Source: Prorocentrum cordatum (taxonomy: Eukaryota > Sar > Dinophyceae > Prorocentrales > Prorocentraceae). Taken from it: a stretch of 64,000 nucleotides of DNA. Both the position numbers and the translations under genes were made by a program. Location: assembly GCA_963575745.1 (NCBI GenBank), contig CAUYUJ010020270.1, positions 169,501 to 233,500 of the forward strand. Reading direction: 5' to 3'. Each line of letters opens with the position of its first letter. Position 1 is the first letter of the stretch. A model generated the notes under the pieces. It did not search any database. It worked only from the letters and a program-made list of their open reading frames with translations, and was not told where the DNA came from. Shown in pieces: positions 32,160 to 43,950 of this stretch.

Positions 32160-32645
32160 GGGCGCGTCTCCGACTCGCCGACTCCCCGACTCCCCGACTT
32201 TTCGATTCCCCGGCTCCCCGACTCCCGGCCCCCCTACCCCGACTCGCCGATCCCGAACAGCCCGACCTCCCCCCGACCCCCTACTCCCCGACCCCCCGAC
32301 TCGCCGAACTCCCCGACTCCCCGACTCCCCGACTCCCCGACTTCCCCGCTCCCCGACCCCCACGCCCCGACTCCCCGACTCCCCGTCCTTTCGACCCCCG
32401 ACTCCCCGCCTGTCCGCCCCGACGCCCCCTCCCCCCCCTCCCGACTGACCGACTGACTACTCGCCGACTCCCCGGACTCGCAGACTTGCCGAAACTCGCC
32501 TGCCGACTCGCCTACTCCCCGTCCCCCGTCTTCGCCGACTCCCCGGCTCCCCGACTCCCCGATGTCCCGACTCCCCGACTCCCGACTCCCCGACCCCGAC
32601 TCCCGACTCCCCTACTCCACGACTCGCCGACTCCCCGACTCGCCA
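32160..32645. repeat. CCCCGACTC minisatellite
   Basis: About 480 bases of imperfect 9-10 bp units (CTCCCCGACT). Reading frames over it are Pro/Arg/Thr-rich artefacts. It is followed by a pyrimidine-rich CTCCTC stretch to 32900. Confidence 0.9.
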
Positions 32646-32947
32646 CCAGAACACACTTTCAAGACGCGGCCCGGGGGCGCCAGGTAGTCTCGGACGGGGC
32701 GCCAGCCGCGCGCTTCTCCTGATCCTCCTCCCGCCCCCTCCTCTCTTTCTCCTTCCTCCTCCTCCTCTCCTCCTCCTCCACCTCCTCCTCCTCTGCTCTC
32801 CTCTCCTCCTCCTCTTCCCCCCCCCCTCCCCCTCCTCCTCCTCCTCCTCCTCCTCCTCCTCCTCCTCCTCCCCCTCCTCCCCCTCCTCCTCCTCCTCCCA
32901 AGCAGAGCCCCACTTGGGCCCTCCAATGGCCGAGGACGTAAGGAAGC

Positions 32948-33226
32948 CTCGCGAGGCGCACCTTCCCGATTTGGCCTCGAGATGGGGCCCGGGGCGGCCC
33001 TGGGTGACCCGGGCCCCGCCGGGCAAATTTTCAATGACCAAAGGGGGGTCATTTTGGTCCTCCTCCTCATCCTTCTGCCCCCCCTCGCGAGGCGCACCTT
33101 CCCGATTTGGCCTCGAGATGGGGCCCGGGGCGGCCCTGGGTGACCCGGGCCCCGCCGGGCAAATTTTCAATGACCAAAGGGGGGTCATTTTGGTCCTCCT
33201 CCTCATCCTTCTGCCCCCCCCCCCCC
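32948..33226. repeat. 136-bp tandem duplication
   Basis: A unit starting CTCGCGAGGCGCACCTTCCC is present at 32948 and again at 33084, nearly identical over its length. Each copy contains GATGGGGCCCGGGGCGGCCC and a GACCAAAGGGGGGTC palindrome. It is too similar to be old. Confidence 0.9.
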
Positions 33227-33284
33227 AGAGAGAGAGACGGCCCTCCCCGGCCCCCTTCCCCCGCGCAATCGCCTTCGCGCCGCA

Positions 33285-33560
33285 TTTGTTGTTTTGGTGT
33301 TTTATTTTTTCAATTTATATTTTTTCAAGGCTTGAAATATTCATTTAATTGGAAATATTTTAAAATAATTAAGGTTGCCGGAGTTTTCCGGAGTTTTCGT
33401 TTTAACGTTTTGTGAAGGATTTCTATTGTAATATAGATTGCCGGAGTTTTGCCGGAGTTTTCAATTTATTTATTATTTAGATATTTCAAAATAAAATAAA
33501 CTATGTTTAAATAATATAAATTATTTTTAAAACCCCAAGCGCCTTTAAAAAAAAAGCTTG
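33285..33560. other. AT-rich island with TTGCCGGAG repeats
   Basis: AT-rich block containing repeated GCCGGAGTTTT words at about 33374, 33386, 33442 and 33452. It is bounded sharply by GC-rich sequence on both sides. No gene is seen. Function unknown. Confidence 0.7.
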
Positions 33561-33885
33561 CAGCGTCTGATTCCCGCCGCCCGTTGCATTGCTGCTTCCC
33601 CCCCCTGCCTCTGCCCAACGCGCATCAATGTCGGCGCGGCCCTCGCGCGTTTCGCGGCGTCGCACGGGGCTCCCCCGAAGGTTCAGCGTGGGCCGTCCAC
33701 TTGAGCCCCCCCTACCCTTGTGTGGGCACCTCCTCGCGGCCCCATGGGGGGGCCCCCCCGCCCCCCCTGGAGCGCGCGGCTCTGCGGCCCCCCTCGGGCG
33801 CTGGGCGGGGCAGGGAGCGGGGGCGAACGGCGCGGCCGCCTTGCGCCCCCCCAGGCGGCTGGGCGACGCCGCCGCCCGCAGCCAG

Positions 33886-33963
33886 GGGCGACCTGGAGCC
33901 CGCGTCCGAGAGCACCTGGTACGCCAGGCACTTCGTGGACAGGTCGGCCAGCGGCGCCGGGGC
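33886..33963 (+). CDS. Possible upstream exon of the second methyltransferase
   Basis: After AG at 33884-33885 the frame encodes GDLEPASESTWYARHFVDRS and a few more residues. A GC donor after 33963 would join in phase with the exon at 35453. The peptide looks more protein-like than its surroundings. The long intervening intron would contain the 182-bp repeats and the (CAT)n run. Support is weak: composition and phase only. Confidence 0.25.
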
Positions 33964-34439
33964 GCATCGCAAAGATGCCGAGAGCCCGAGAGGGCCGAGA
34001 AGGCCCCGAGAGGGTCCTCCGTGCGGTTTCACGAGAGCTCTCATGGGGCCCAGGACGACAGGGAGACAAGAGGTCACCCATGGAGGTCCCCCAGGGGCTT
34101 CCAGATCCAGGAGGGGGCCCCCAGGGGGCCGTCTTGGGCCCGTCCGAGAGAGGGGGGCCCAAGGAAGCCCCAAGGCGGCATCAAGGCGGATGCTGTGGGT
34201 GTCTGGTCAAAATGATGCAGGGGCCAAGTGAGTCATCTATGCGACGCCTTTCCAGGCCCCTCAGAGGGCCTCGGGGGCGGGCCCCAGATGGCCCCATGAC
34301 GGCCCCAAGAGGGCCCCAGAACGGCCCCAGGAAGCCCTGGTGAGGTCCTGAGCCCTGCGGTCCCTTTCCGTCCTGGCGCCCTCGAGACCCCTACCAAGAG
34401 GGCCCCGAAGACGCGACGACCCCTCAGACCGCCTCGGGA

Positions 34440-34965
34440 AGCCCCCAGAGGGCTTCAAGGGGGCTCCGAGGGGTCCCAGGAGGGCGGCCCGAGAGGGCCC
34501 CCAACGGGTGCTACAACGCACCCCCCCTTTGTAGCACCCGTTGGGTGCCCTCTTGGGGCCTTCTTGGGGCCCTCTTGGGGGCCTGTTGGGGGCCCTCTTG
34601 GGGCCCTCTTGGGGCTTCCCGGGGCGTTCTGAGTGGCCTCAAGGGGGCTCCGAGGGGTCCCAAGAGGGCCCCAAGAGGGCCCCCAACGGGTGCTACAACG
34701 CACCCCCCCTTTGTAGCACCCGTTGGGTGCCCTCTTGGGGCCTTCTTGGGGCCCTCTTGGGGGCTTGTTGGGGGCCCTCTTGGGGCCCTCTTGGGGCTTC
34801 CCGGGGCGTTCTGAGGGGCCTCGAGGGGGCTCCGAGGGGTCCCAAGAGGGCCCCAAGAGGGCCCCCAACGGGTGCTACAACGCACCCCCCCTTTGTAGCA
34901 CCCGTTGGGTGCCCTCTTGGGGCCCTCTTGGGGGCTTGTTGGGGGCCCTCTTGGGGCCCGAAACC
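34440..34965. repeat. 182-bp tandem repeat, about 2.5 copies
   Basis: The segment CAACGGGTGCTACAACGCAC recurs at 34502, 34684 and 34866, exactly 182 bp apart. Each copy holds a perfect 14-bp stem (CAACGGGTGCTACA and its complement) around a C-rich loop, and stretches of GGGCCCTCTTGG and CCAAGAGGGCCC that also pair. The array resembles a young hairpin-bearing satellite. Confidence 0.9.
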
Positions 34966-35054
34966 GTCTCCGGACAAATTGGACATGGATTTCCAAATTG
35001 TCCGGGGGCCCCGGGGGGCGCTTGAAGGTGCTGCCAGAAGCGCCGTAATCGTCA

Positions 35055-35109
35055 TGGCCATCATCATCATCATCATCATCAGCAGCGTCATCATCATCAT
35101 CACCACCAC

Positions 35110-35143
<34 letters not shown>

Positions 35144-35152
35144 GTCATCATG
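35055..35152. repeat. (CAT)n microsatellite
   Basis: CATCATCAT array with CAC and GTC interruptions, ending in a G run. It lies in the putative intron before the exon at 35453. Confidence 0.9.
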
Positions 35153-35452
35153 GGGGGGGGGGGGCGTTATTGGAGCCATCTTGGGGCCTTCTTGGATCCT
35201 CTTGGAGCTGTCTTGGGGCCCTCTTGGAGCCGTCGCGGGGCCATCTTGGGCCCCCCCAGGCCTTGTGAGGGCTTTGGCAAGGCCCCTGTCTGGGGGCCGT
35301 CTCTGGGCCCCCTTGGGCCCTTCTGGTGCTGTCTTGGAGCCGTCTCGGGGGCCCTCTTGGATCCTTCTCAGGGCCTGAGAAGGGCCCAAGAAGGCCCCCT
35401 CGTGGAGCCCCCAGAGGCATTGTTGAAGCCCCCAGAGCGCGCGCCCCACCAG

Positions 35453-37079
35453 GTATCTGCATGACCTCCACGAGCGACTGGACCCGGCAGCGGAGCTGGA
35501 ATACGTGGCAGGTCTCCGACGCTACGAGGCTCGCCGGGGGGAGCACGGCACGAACGTGCACACTGGCTTCGCGGGCTGCGAGCTGAAGGCCCACGTTGAT
35601 GAGTCCCTCAGCCGTCTGTGGTCCATGCGATACAACATCAAGATACGCTTCAACAACTGCGTGCGTGCGGAGATTAACCCTGGCAAGCAGAGGTGGCTGC
35701 AGCAACATTTCAAGGATGACGGTTGCATATTGGTGTCAGACATTAATGAATTGGCTGGGGACTCTGGCAACATCGTCAAGGATCTCGTGACGGGCAAAGA
35801 AGCAGTCGTTCCCCAGATGCACACGTGCAACGGCGGCATCCCGTGCAGCAGCAGGACTCCGCAGAGTTCTCGGGCCGCCAAGAGCGTCAATTGCTGCCAG
35901 GATAACAAAGAAAAGACTGGGAAAGGCGCAAACGCTTTCCTTTCCATCATGAAGCGCCACTTGCCCGAAGTTTCCATCATGGAGTGCGTCGTCCAATTGG
36001 ATAAGAAGACGTCCGATAGCACTTATTCAGATGCAGAGTGGCTCACCAAGCAGGTGCAGGAGCTGGGGTACTTCGGCACGCATTTCACCATGGATGCCAA
36101 GGACTTCGGGGGGCCCGCTTCGCGCCACAGGCTGTGGTGGGTATCTCTGTTGTGCCCCAATGTCGAGCCGAAGATTGTCAACGCTTTCTTCTTCAAGATT
36201 ATGCACGCCTTCAGGAACGCCAGTCGCAAGTACGACATTTCCGAGTTCATCGAGGTGAACGATTCAACCAGGGAGGAGATCTCCACCAAGAAGGTCGGCG
36301 TCAAGTGCTTGTCTTTGTGCGGCGAGCGCGTGCCGAAGCGTGGTAAATCCGAGCCAGAGTACAAGCTGGAGCACTTGAACTTGTTCCGCAAGAACAACTT
36401 GGGGTGGCCGCTGGAGCCGCGCAGCTACGAGCAGACTGACATATGGGATATTGATTTCAGCGGCCTCTTCAAGAGGGAGCAGGAGGCCTTGGTATTCATG
36501 ATGACGTTCTGGCCAGAGATGGCAGAGGACGCGACCATGGAGTTCTTGGACATTAACCCGACCTTGACCCGCGTGCTCGGGGCCGCCATTGACGCCGAGG
36601 ACATCCTGCATCCTGACAAGAAGAACCCTTGGAGCCCAGCGCCGATGACGCAGACGGGCTCGAGCAGGCTTGTCGTGAGGTACATGATTCCCAGGGGCGT
36701 GGACGGCGAGTCGGATTGGAAGCTCAAGGCGCGCATGGCCGAGGGGTGGGAGTGCCTTCGGCTCATTGGGTGGAGCGAGGATTTCTTCAACCCTCAGGCT
36801 CGGATGGGGTTGGATACCGACCACGACTACCACGAACTGATGAGCAACTTGGCCGGGAACGCTTGGAGCATGTTCCACTACGCCGCCCTGAACATGAGCA
36901 CCGTCGCCACAGCGGGGGCATTCCTCTCGATGTCCGACCTCGCAGGGGCCGCCGTCGAGGTCTCGGACGACGACGATAAGCACGCGGAGGAGGCGCCCGA
37001 CCTCGTCTCAGGCGGCCTCAATTCGCCCGGCGGCAACAGGAGTGATATTTCGGACAGCGGGTCTTCGGATTCGGATTAG
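35453..37079 (+). CDS. Divergent C5 cytosine methyltransferase-like protein, 3' exon
   Basis: A single 1,627-base exon follows CCCACCAG at 35445-35452 and ends in TAG at 37077-37079, giving about 541 residues. Order of motifs: a motif II/III-like region with RAEINPGKQRWLQQHF (about residue 80) and VSDINEL; motif IV as GGIPCSSRTP with the candidate catalytic Cys near residue 131; motif VI as SIMECVVQ, where Cys replaces Asn of the usual ENV; motif VIII as GPASRHRLWWVSL; motif X as LAGNAWSMFHY near residue 469. The first 40 residues may hold a weak motif I (VHTGFAGCEL). The C-terminus is acidic and Ser-rich. The missing Asn in motif VI and the atypical motif IV leave catalytic activity uncertain. 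At least one upstream exon is needed, because the exon begins in mid-codon. Confidence 0.7.
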
Positions 37080-37863
37080 ATGGGTGCTCTGAGCTCCCGC
37101 GAGCTTGCATCGCCCCGCACCCGCCCCCCGCTTTCTTGCATTCTTCCCCGTTTCTCTGCCGCCGCACCTCCGCGCTCCACTCCTGCTTGCTTGTCTGGGC
37201 GCCCGAGGATCCTAGCGGGCCAGTCGCTCTCCTGGTTGCGCGAGGCGGTAGGGCGAGGAGTGCATAGGATTGCGCGCGTTTGGGCAATCCTGGGGAACGA
37301 TATCTTCCCTCTGCCTTTGCCCCATGCCGACCGTGCGGTTTCGACGTCCAGGCGGCAGGCGATGGCCAGGCGGCCCAACAGCCAGAGGTCTTGGATCCTT
37401 GCCAATGGTCCGCATTATGCGCCCCCGCTTCTTTTTCCGACGGCACATTGGATCCTTGCCATTGGATCGCATTCTGCGAGGTGTCCATGGGCGGGGGGGC
37501 GGCGAAGGAGGAAGAGGACGGGGAGAGGGGAAGAATGGAGAGGGAGGTTGATGAGGAGGAGGATCTGGTCACTCGACGGGGGCCGACCCATGCCGGGCAG
37601 CGTCCGGCTGAACCCCCGCTCTGCCCTCTGCGAGTCTGCGGACCCCGCCCCAGCAGCTAAACAGCAACAGTCGATGTTTTGTCGTGCCCCGCCTTCGTCT
37701 CCCTTGTCGCCGAGCCCAGGGGCATTCGCATCGGGGCCGAGCGGCCTGTGCTGTTTTGCGCGGGAGGGCTGCGTTGGAGCGCTTAGATATTAATGGTTCC
37801 CTTCCTGTCCTCCCCGTAGCCTTCCTTCCGTGTCTCGTATCTATCCTATCCTGCAGGTCTTCA

Positions 37864-37895
<32 letters not shown>

Positions 37896-37922
37896 TCTTT
37901 TTTCTTCCTCTCTCTCTCTCTA

Positions 37923-37976
<54 letters not shown>

Positions 37977-38003
37977 CTTCCTCTCTCTCTCTATCGCTTT
38001 TTT

Positions 38004-38055
<52 letters not shown>

Positions 38056-38369
38056 CCTCTCTCGCCCCCCCCGGGTCGCGAGCTAAGTCTGGGAGGTTCC
38101 TCGGGCCCGAGTCTGGCAGGCGGTTCAGTCCTCATCAGTTGGCATATCCGCAGAGCGGGCCTTCATGGGGCCTCATCGGGCCTCAAAGGGCCCCATCGGT
38201 CTCGCGGGTTGGGGCATTGGCCCCCCTCCTGGGGCCGCCCCTCGGCCTCGCGGCGCGCTCTTGTCTGGAGCACGTTGCGGCTCGCATCGTGGCAGCGCCG
38301 ACTCCGCGACGATCTGAGCTACTCGCGGGTTGCCCTGGCCCTGGGCCGCTTGGCCCGTGCGTCGGCGCC
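37080..38369. other. Intergenic region with (CT)n arrays
   Basis: No supported gene. Two long (CT)n runs lie at 37865-37980 and 38010-38048, separated by TTTTCTTCCTC and a T run. The frame upstream of 38370 is open, but an in-frame upstream exon cannot be demonstrated. Confidence 0.6.
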
Positions 38370-41300
38370 ATGTCCGACGATCCGGGGCGGCTGTGCCACG
38401 ACCTGGACGCCGCAGGGATGATGCTGGACAGCGCCATGGGGAGGGCTTCGAAGCGCGCCCGTTCGGGCGCGGGGAGTGTTCGCAGCGCCAGGGGCAAGCA
38501 GGCCAGGTTCGAAGCTGGCGCCGCTGATGACAATGAGGACGACGGTGGAGTGATTTATTCGTTGACTTGGGCTTCGTTCACCCGCAAGGAGCCTTTTCGC
38601 CCAGACGGGCGGAAGTGCCGCACGTGCCCTCGCAAGGACAGCGACAGCGATCCCGTGTCGATCCTCGTCGGAGTCACGGAGCAGATGTGGTGGGGATACC
38701 CCCCCGACGCACAGGGTTGCACGGTTGGGTGGATGTGCGGGTATTGCAGGCGCGTCTTCTTCAAGGAGCAGAGGACCGCCGGGGCCGAACATTCCGATCC
38801 TTTTGCCCCACTGCCACTCCCCATCTCATTGCTAGTCTGATACTTCGTATTTGGGCATTCCCCATCGCCTCCCTCATTCCGCCCTCCCCTCCTCGCACCT
38901 TGCGCTTGCCGCCCTCGCCTCGCAGGTGGCGCGCTTTCTTCCGGGGGTCCTTCGGCTTGGCCTTGGGAGGAAGCCTCTCGACAGTCTGCTGGAGCGGGGC
39001 CCCTCGGCGCACCTGGTGATCTGGGGGGGCCGTGGAAGCCCCGAGATGGCCCCGACCAGCTCGGCCCCTCACACATTTCTCCTTGTCCTCGGCGCCCCGT
39101 GCCAGGATCCTCCTCGGCAAGTTGACGCTGGAGGGCTTCGAGCAGAAAGTCGGGGAGAACGATGCGACCATGCAGACGCACGAGGCGTCCGTTGAGGTTG
39201 TGGTCAAGCAGATCGTGGCGAAGGGCGGCAACCGCCGAGCCCACATCGACTGGGATGCCGTCGACAAAGTAGCTCTGGAGTACACCGAGGGCGCCCAGCT
39301 CAAGATCAAGCACCCCGGCTGGGAGCACATCGAGTACACAGATTATGAGGCCCAACACGGGGACCCCGCCGCCAATGGACTGGGCCACGTGAGGAAGACC
39401 ATCTGCGGCGTCGACGGGGTGCTGGTGCCGAAAAAGAACATCAGGCATATCGAGTTCAACGAGTCGCTGGCGGCTTCAGTGCGGAGGACCGTGGACCTCG
39501 ACCAGGGTCTGGGGCTTGCGGACGGCGACCTCCAGAGGGCCATGATGGGCATGGTAACGCAGGCCTCTTGCGATGTCTTGGGCGGGTTGCGGGGTCGGGA
39601 TGCTGGCGGCGAGCTGGGCAGTCACGGGCGCCTCTCCCCCGTCGGCTCGGCCCTCGGCCAGGGGCCAGCGCCGCCCACGCCATCGTCCGACGCGGCCGTC
39701 GGCAACGGCGCGCGGCGGGGAGCGCAGGCGGCCAGGACGCCCACGACGCCCTCCGCCTCCGCCGATGCCAGCGGGCAGCGGCGCGCTGGTGGGCAGGGGG
39801 GCTCTCCCCCAAGCGGCGGGGCGGCGCCGTCGGCCGGGGCTCCCGCGGCGCCGTCGGCTGTTGCTGGCACGGGCGCGAGCGGCCAGCCCGCCGGGGCCGC
39901 GGCCGACGCCAGGAAGCCCAGCCGTCGCCAGGGCGGCGGGCAGCAGAAGGCAGCGGGCAGCGCGCAGGGCAGCGCAGCTGGTGACGCTCAGAAGGAGAAG
40001 AAGGACGGCAGGGGCAGGAAGCCGCGGGACTTGGCAGGCGACACGAGGAGGCTCATCACTGAGTTCGGCGAGGCCGAGGACACCGACCCGCTCTTTTTCG
40101 GGAAAGAGATCAAGACGGGCATCAAGCGAGCGTTCGATTTGAACGCAGCAGTGACCGCCCGTGCTAAAAAGTCTACCAGTGAGGGGGAGCTTGCAGAGCT
40201 GAAGGTCCTCCTGAAGCAGAGCGCCGCCGTAGGCGCCGTGCTATGCGCGATCGAGAAGCACGGCCTCTATTCCCCTGAGTTCGCGAAGGTCCTTGCCCAG
40301 CAGATCACCGTCATTACTCTCCCTCCTGTGGCGCAGGTGTTTTGGCCAGCCTGCATCTCTCGTTCGAGCCATCGCGCGGAGCTGAGCTCCACGACGGACG
40401 TCCACGTCTGGATGCGGCTGGCGTCCAGCGCCGAGCTCCTCAAGAACGGCGTCCCGAGGGACCAGGTGCTCATGGAGCAGGACAAGCTCGTCGCCGAGAA
40501 GCTGGTGACTTGGTTCAAGTGCCCGTCGTACCGCGAATGCCTGGTGGAGCTGAGGAAGTTCTTCTGTCCTGACCGCGAGTGGACCTTCGAGCAGCCAGTG
40601 CCCAGGTCGTGCGGGGCTATCCAGGTCGCGATGCACGCGAAGGATGTCCCGTGCCTGGAGGAGAGGATCTCGCTTTTAGGTTTCGCCAAGGAGCTTCTCG
40701 CCAAGGGCAGCGTGGAAACTGCGGCGGCGTCCCCGCTGATCCACAACGCCCTGCATGGATGGCCGAAGGGTCAGAAGCTGGTCGCAGATGTGGGCTTGGC
40801 GCACACCCAGGCCATCAACGCGAAGTCGTCCGGGGATGCTATCCTCAATGCCGTGCAGACCCTGTCCGCAAAGCTGGAGGCGGTCGTCGAGGGCGCCACT
40901 GCGGGCACGAAGGCTGAGCACACCGAGGAGCTTATTCACGCCATGTCGCTGTTGGGCCAGTGCGTCGAGCTCGCAGGCAAGAAGGACGTCGGCGACAGCG
41001 ATTGTCCAGACAAGGAGACGGGGCCCTCGATCGAAAGTCAGGTTCCCGGGGCTGAGGCGTGCCGGGCGACGGAGGAGGCGATGAGGGAGCGGAGGTGGGT
41101 GCGAGGGGGGGATGGGGAATGGAGGAGGGCGAAAGGGGGAAAGCAATATGGGGGAGGATGAGGAGGAAGCGGTGAGCTGACGAGGGTGCGAACGATGACG
41201 TATCGTCCGCTACCCAATGCATTCCCCCTTATCTCCCTCGTTCGCCTCGGCGCTAGGAGGGGCGATTGCGGCGTGGCGATGCCAGGTAGCAGGTAGCAGT

Positions 41301-43950
41301 AAGCTGACCCCCCCTTTACCTAAGTCTCCTCCCCGCCCCTCCCCCGCCCTCCCCTCCATCTCGCCTTCCCGCTCTTCTCCCCCCCCTGCCCTCATTTCCC
41401 CGCCCCTCGACGTCGGTCCATCTCTCCGCGCGCCCGCCCCCGCCCCGACAGGACCACCCGGCGGTCGAGGAGGTGTCCAGCAAGCTCGTCCAGTGGATCT
41501 ATGCCCAGTGGAAGGGCGTATTGGCCCCCCTGCTGACCCCGGCCAACGGCGACGTCACCGTGGAAGCGCTGCACCAGTGGGCGCATGAGTCCGCCGTTTG
41601 CTCGGAGGAGGCCAGCGTTCATTCCATTCCTTCGCCGATGCCCGACCTCCGCCGCGAGGTTCACGATTCGCGAGTTTCCGATTTCCGATTCTCGAGTGAC
41701 TCGACGGACTCGAGTCGAGTCGACGGACGGACTCGAGTCCGTCGGACATCGGCTGGTCGAGCCCGTCGGAGATTGGCTGGTCGAATCCGTCGTAGTCTAC
41801 GACGGACTTGACCAGCCGATCAACGACTCGCAGATCGGCTGCCGATCTACGACGGACTCGATCAGCCGATCAGCGATATGCGAGCTCGGCACGCGCCCGG
41901 GCGCAGGTCGGACACATCGGGCACGCCCTCTTCGACATCAAAGGTCAGCTCTACGAGGATGCGAACCCAGTGCTGTTGAATGTGACCAGGCTCGGCGGGC
42001 TGAACTATTGGCTTCGCGACCTCGCTGAGCTCTGTCGGTGCTGCCAGAACGCTGGGGCGGGCAAGGAGCACGAGGTCATTGATGTGAAGGCCAAGGCGTT
42101 GTGGGCGCAGCTTTCGGGCCACGTGAAGCCGTTGGAGACGCTCGACTTCGACCGGGAGTTTTCGTCATCGTGCATTGGCGCCCTGAAGAAGCGCCCTTTC
42201 CTCAAGCCCGCGCACAATCCTGTCGTGGCGGCCCTGCACGCGGACTCGCTGAGCGAGGGCACGGACGTGATCAAGAAGGTGATCAGGAGCACGTGGGTCG
42301 AGAAGGCGTTGGATCTGCGGTCCGCCGACCCCGTTGTCTCTCCTGCGACATGGAAGGGCGGCCCCGGCGAGGTCTTGGATGACCTATGCTCTAAGTGGGA
42401 GATCAACGATAAGCTCTACGCGTCTGCGACTGCGTGGACCAACGGGTCTGGGGCGCTCCGAGCTTCTCGTCAGCTCTCCGCTCTGTACCACATGGACGTG
42501 CTGATCCGGGCCATCGCGAGGGGCGAGAAGCTTCGCAGGTCCGTGTGCGATGTGGATGCGCCGTACAAGGATGCGAAGATATGCGAGGCGCACGTGCAGA
42601 TTGCGGTCCAGCTCCGACAGGCCTCGGCAGGAGCTTGGACTGCCATGCAGACGCCCAGCATGTACGCGTGCTTCGACGTAAAGGATGGTCACAGTCACAG
42701 TGATGACAGTGATGATTTGCTGGCTGACGCGAAGTTCGAGGGCCTTGACGGCTTTTACGCAGACCTCCCCAAGACGTTTCAGAGCGCGATCGAGGCCTCG
42801 GTCAGCATTCAGGTCAGCGTGGGGAAGCTGTGGGAGGCCCACGCCGATCAGCTGAGCACGTACCTCGACAACTACCAGCCCGCCTGGTCACATGCAAAGG
42901 ATACCCTCCTGTCCAACGACGAGGTCTGCAGGGCCCTGCTCGCCAACAAGGAGGGGTACCAGAAGATCGGACCACTCACAGTGGAAGCCTTCGCCATGCT
43001 CAAGCTCTTCAAGCAGATCGGGCCAGACGCGGCGCACTCGGCGTGCGTGAACTCGTTCATCCCTATCGACGTGGTCAAGCGCTTGAAGGACTTGGCGAGC
43101 TCGGGCGTCGAGACTGTCTGCTACACCTTCGCCGTCTGGTTCATTCGGCAAGAGTTCCCCACCTACGGCGCCGAGAAGGCGAGCAAGGCAGGCTCGAGTT
43201 TCGATGGGGGGGGGGGAGGGCGAGGGGGGGGGCAGGAAGTCGGATTAGGAGACAAATGAGGAGCGACGATGGCGATGAAATGGGGAGGGCATTATGGCCC
43301 TCGGGCTTTCAGCTTTCGAATCTTGCCGGGGGGGCGAACGAGCTCCAGACTCGATCGAACCGAGTGCGCTTCGTCTCTCGGTATTGTTCCGAACTGTTGT
43401 CCGAGAGTCGGCTGGGCTTCAAACGGGGCCTTACCCCTCCCTCATCTGAACGCTGCGCCTCGCCGAGTTTTCTTGTTGCTCGAGCCTCTCGGGCTGCCGG
43501 TGCTGCTCAGGCTTGCCGCTTGGACCCCACGTAGTGCTTCTGCCTCTCCCACCCCTTGCCCGCCCTCGCCCTTCGCCCTGGCGCCCCGCGCCATTGCCCC
43601 CCATCCCCCCATAGGCGTGCGAGCAGATCAAGCTCAAGTTCTCCAAGCATCGCGTCCAGCAGACGACCGAGATGAAGAAGGCCTTACTTGACCTGGAGAA
43701 CTGCGTCGTGCCGCCGACACAGTACGAGTTCAAGCTCGCGCAGCCCGCCCTGGAGGACAGTGGCCAGCCGCCGCAGCCGCCGCGTGACCCAGAGGAGGCG
43801 CCGTCGAAGAAAGGGCTGAAGGCTTCGAATCCTTCGAAGCCGGGGGGCAGCGGCGGCGGCGAGGGGGCGCCAGCGGCACCGTCGAAGCACTCTTCGTCGT
43901 TCGCCGCGGCCATGTCCGCCCTCCTGAAGCCGCCGCCAGGGGGCGCGTGA
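38370..43950 (+). CDS. Five-exon gene for a 1,379-residue protein with an N-terminal Cys-rich motif
   Basis: Predicted exons 38370-38773, 39106-41074, 41452-41610, 41907-43178 and 43615-43950 sum to exactly 1,380 codons including the TGA. Donors are GA, GA, GC and GC; acceptors are AG. AGGA and AGGCG are repeated at both ends of introns 1 and 4. Exon 1 encodes KRARSGAGS, then CRTCPRK and, 35 residues on, GCTVGWMCGYCRRVFF: two Cys pairs that could bind one zinc ion. Exon 2 has an Ala/Gly/Pro/Ser-rich linker (about residues 280-430) containing KKDGRGRKPRDLAGD, between two helical domains. Exon 4 is a long helical segment rich in Leu, Ala, Lys and Asp. Exon 5 ends in a Pro/Ser/Gly-rich tail. The layout recalls large dinoflagellate-specific families with unknown function. 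The start ATG (38370) and the exon 2/3 and 3/4 junctions are tentative. Confidence 0.72.
41665..41885. repeat. Nested palindromes filling an intron
   Basis: The intron 41611-41906 is made largely of GACTCGAGTC, GTCGACGGAC and GATCGGCTG words. The arms ATTGGCTGGTCGAATCCGTC plus GTAG and CTACGACGGACTTGACCAGC plus CGAT (41772-41820) pair at 21 of 24 positions with almost no loop. Smaller palindromes surround them. Confidence 0.8.

Noticed and set aside
31773-33206. Pro/Arg and Gly-rich frames
   Set aside because: Driven by the CCCCGACTC minisatellite, CTCCTC tracts and the foldback.
34511-35464. Gly/Pro/Leu frames with apparent protein repeats on both strands
   Set aside because: The 182-bp repeat is a multiple-frame-open satellite with hairpins; the protein repeats simply mirror it.
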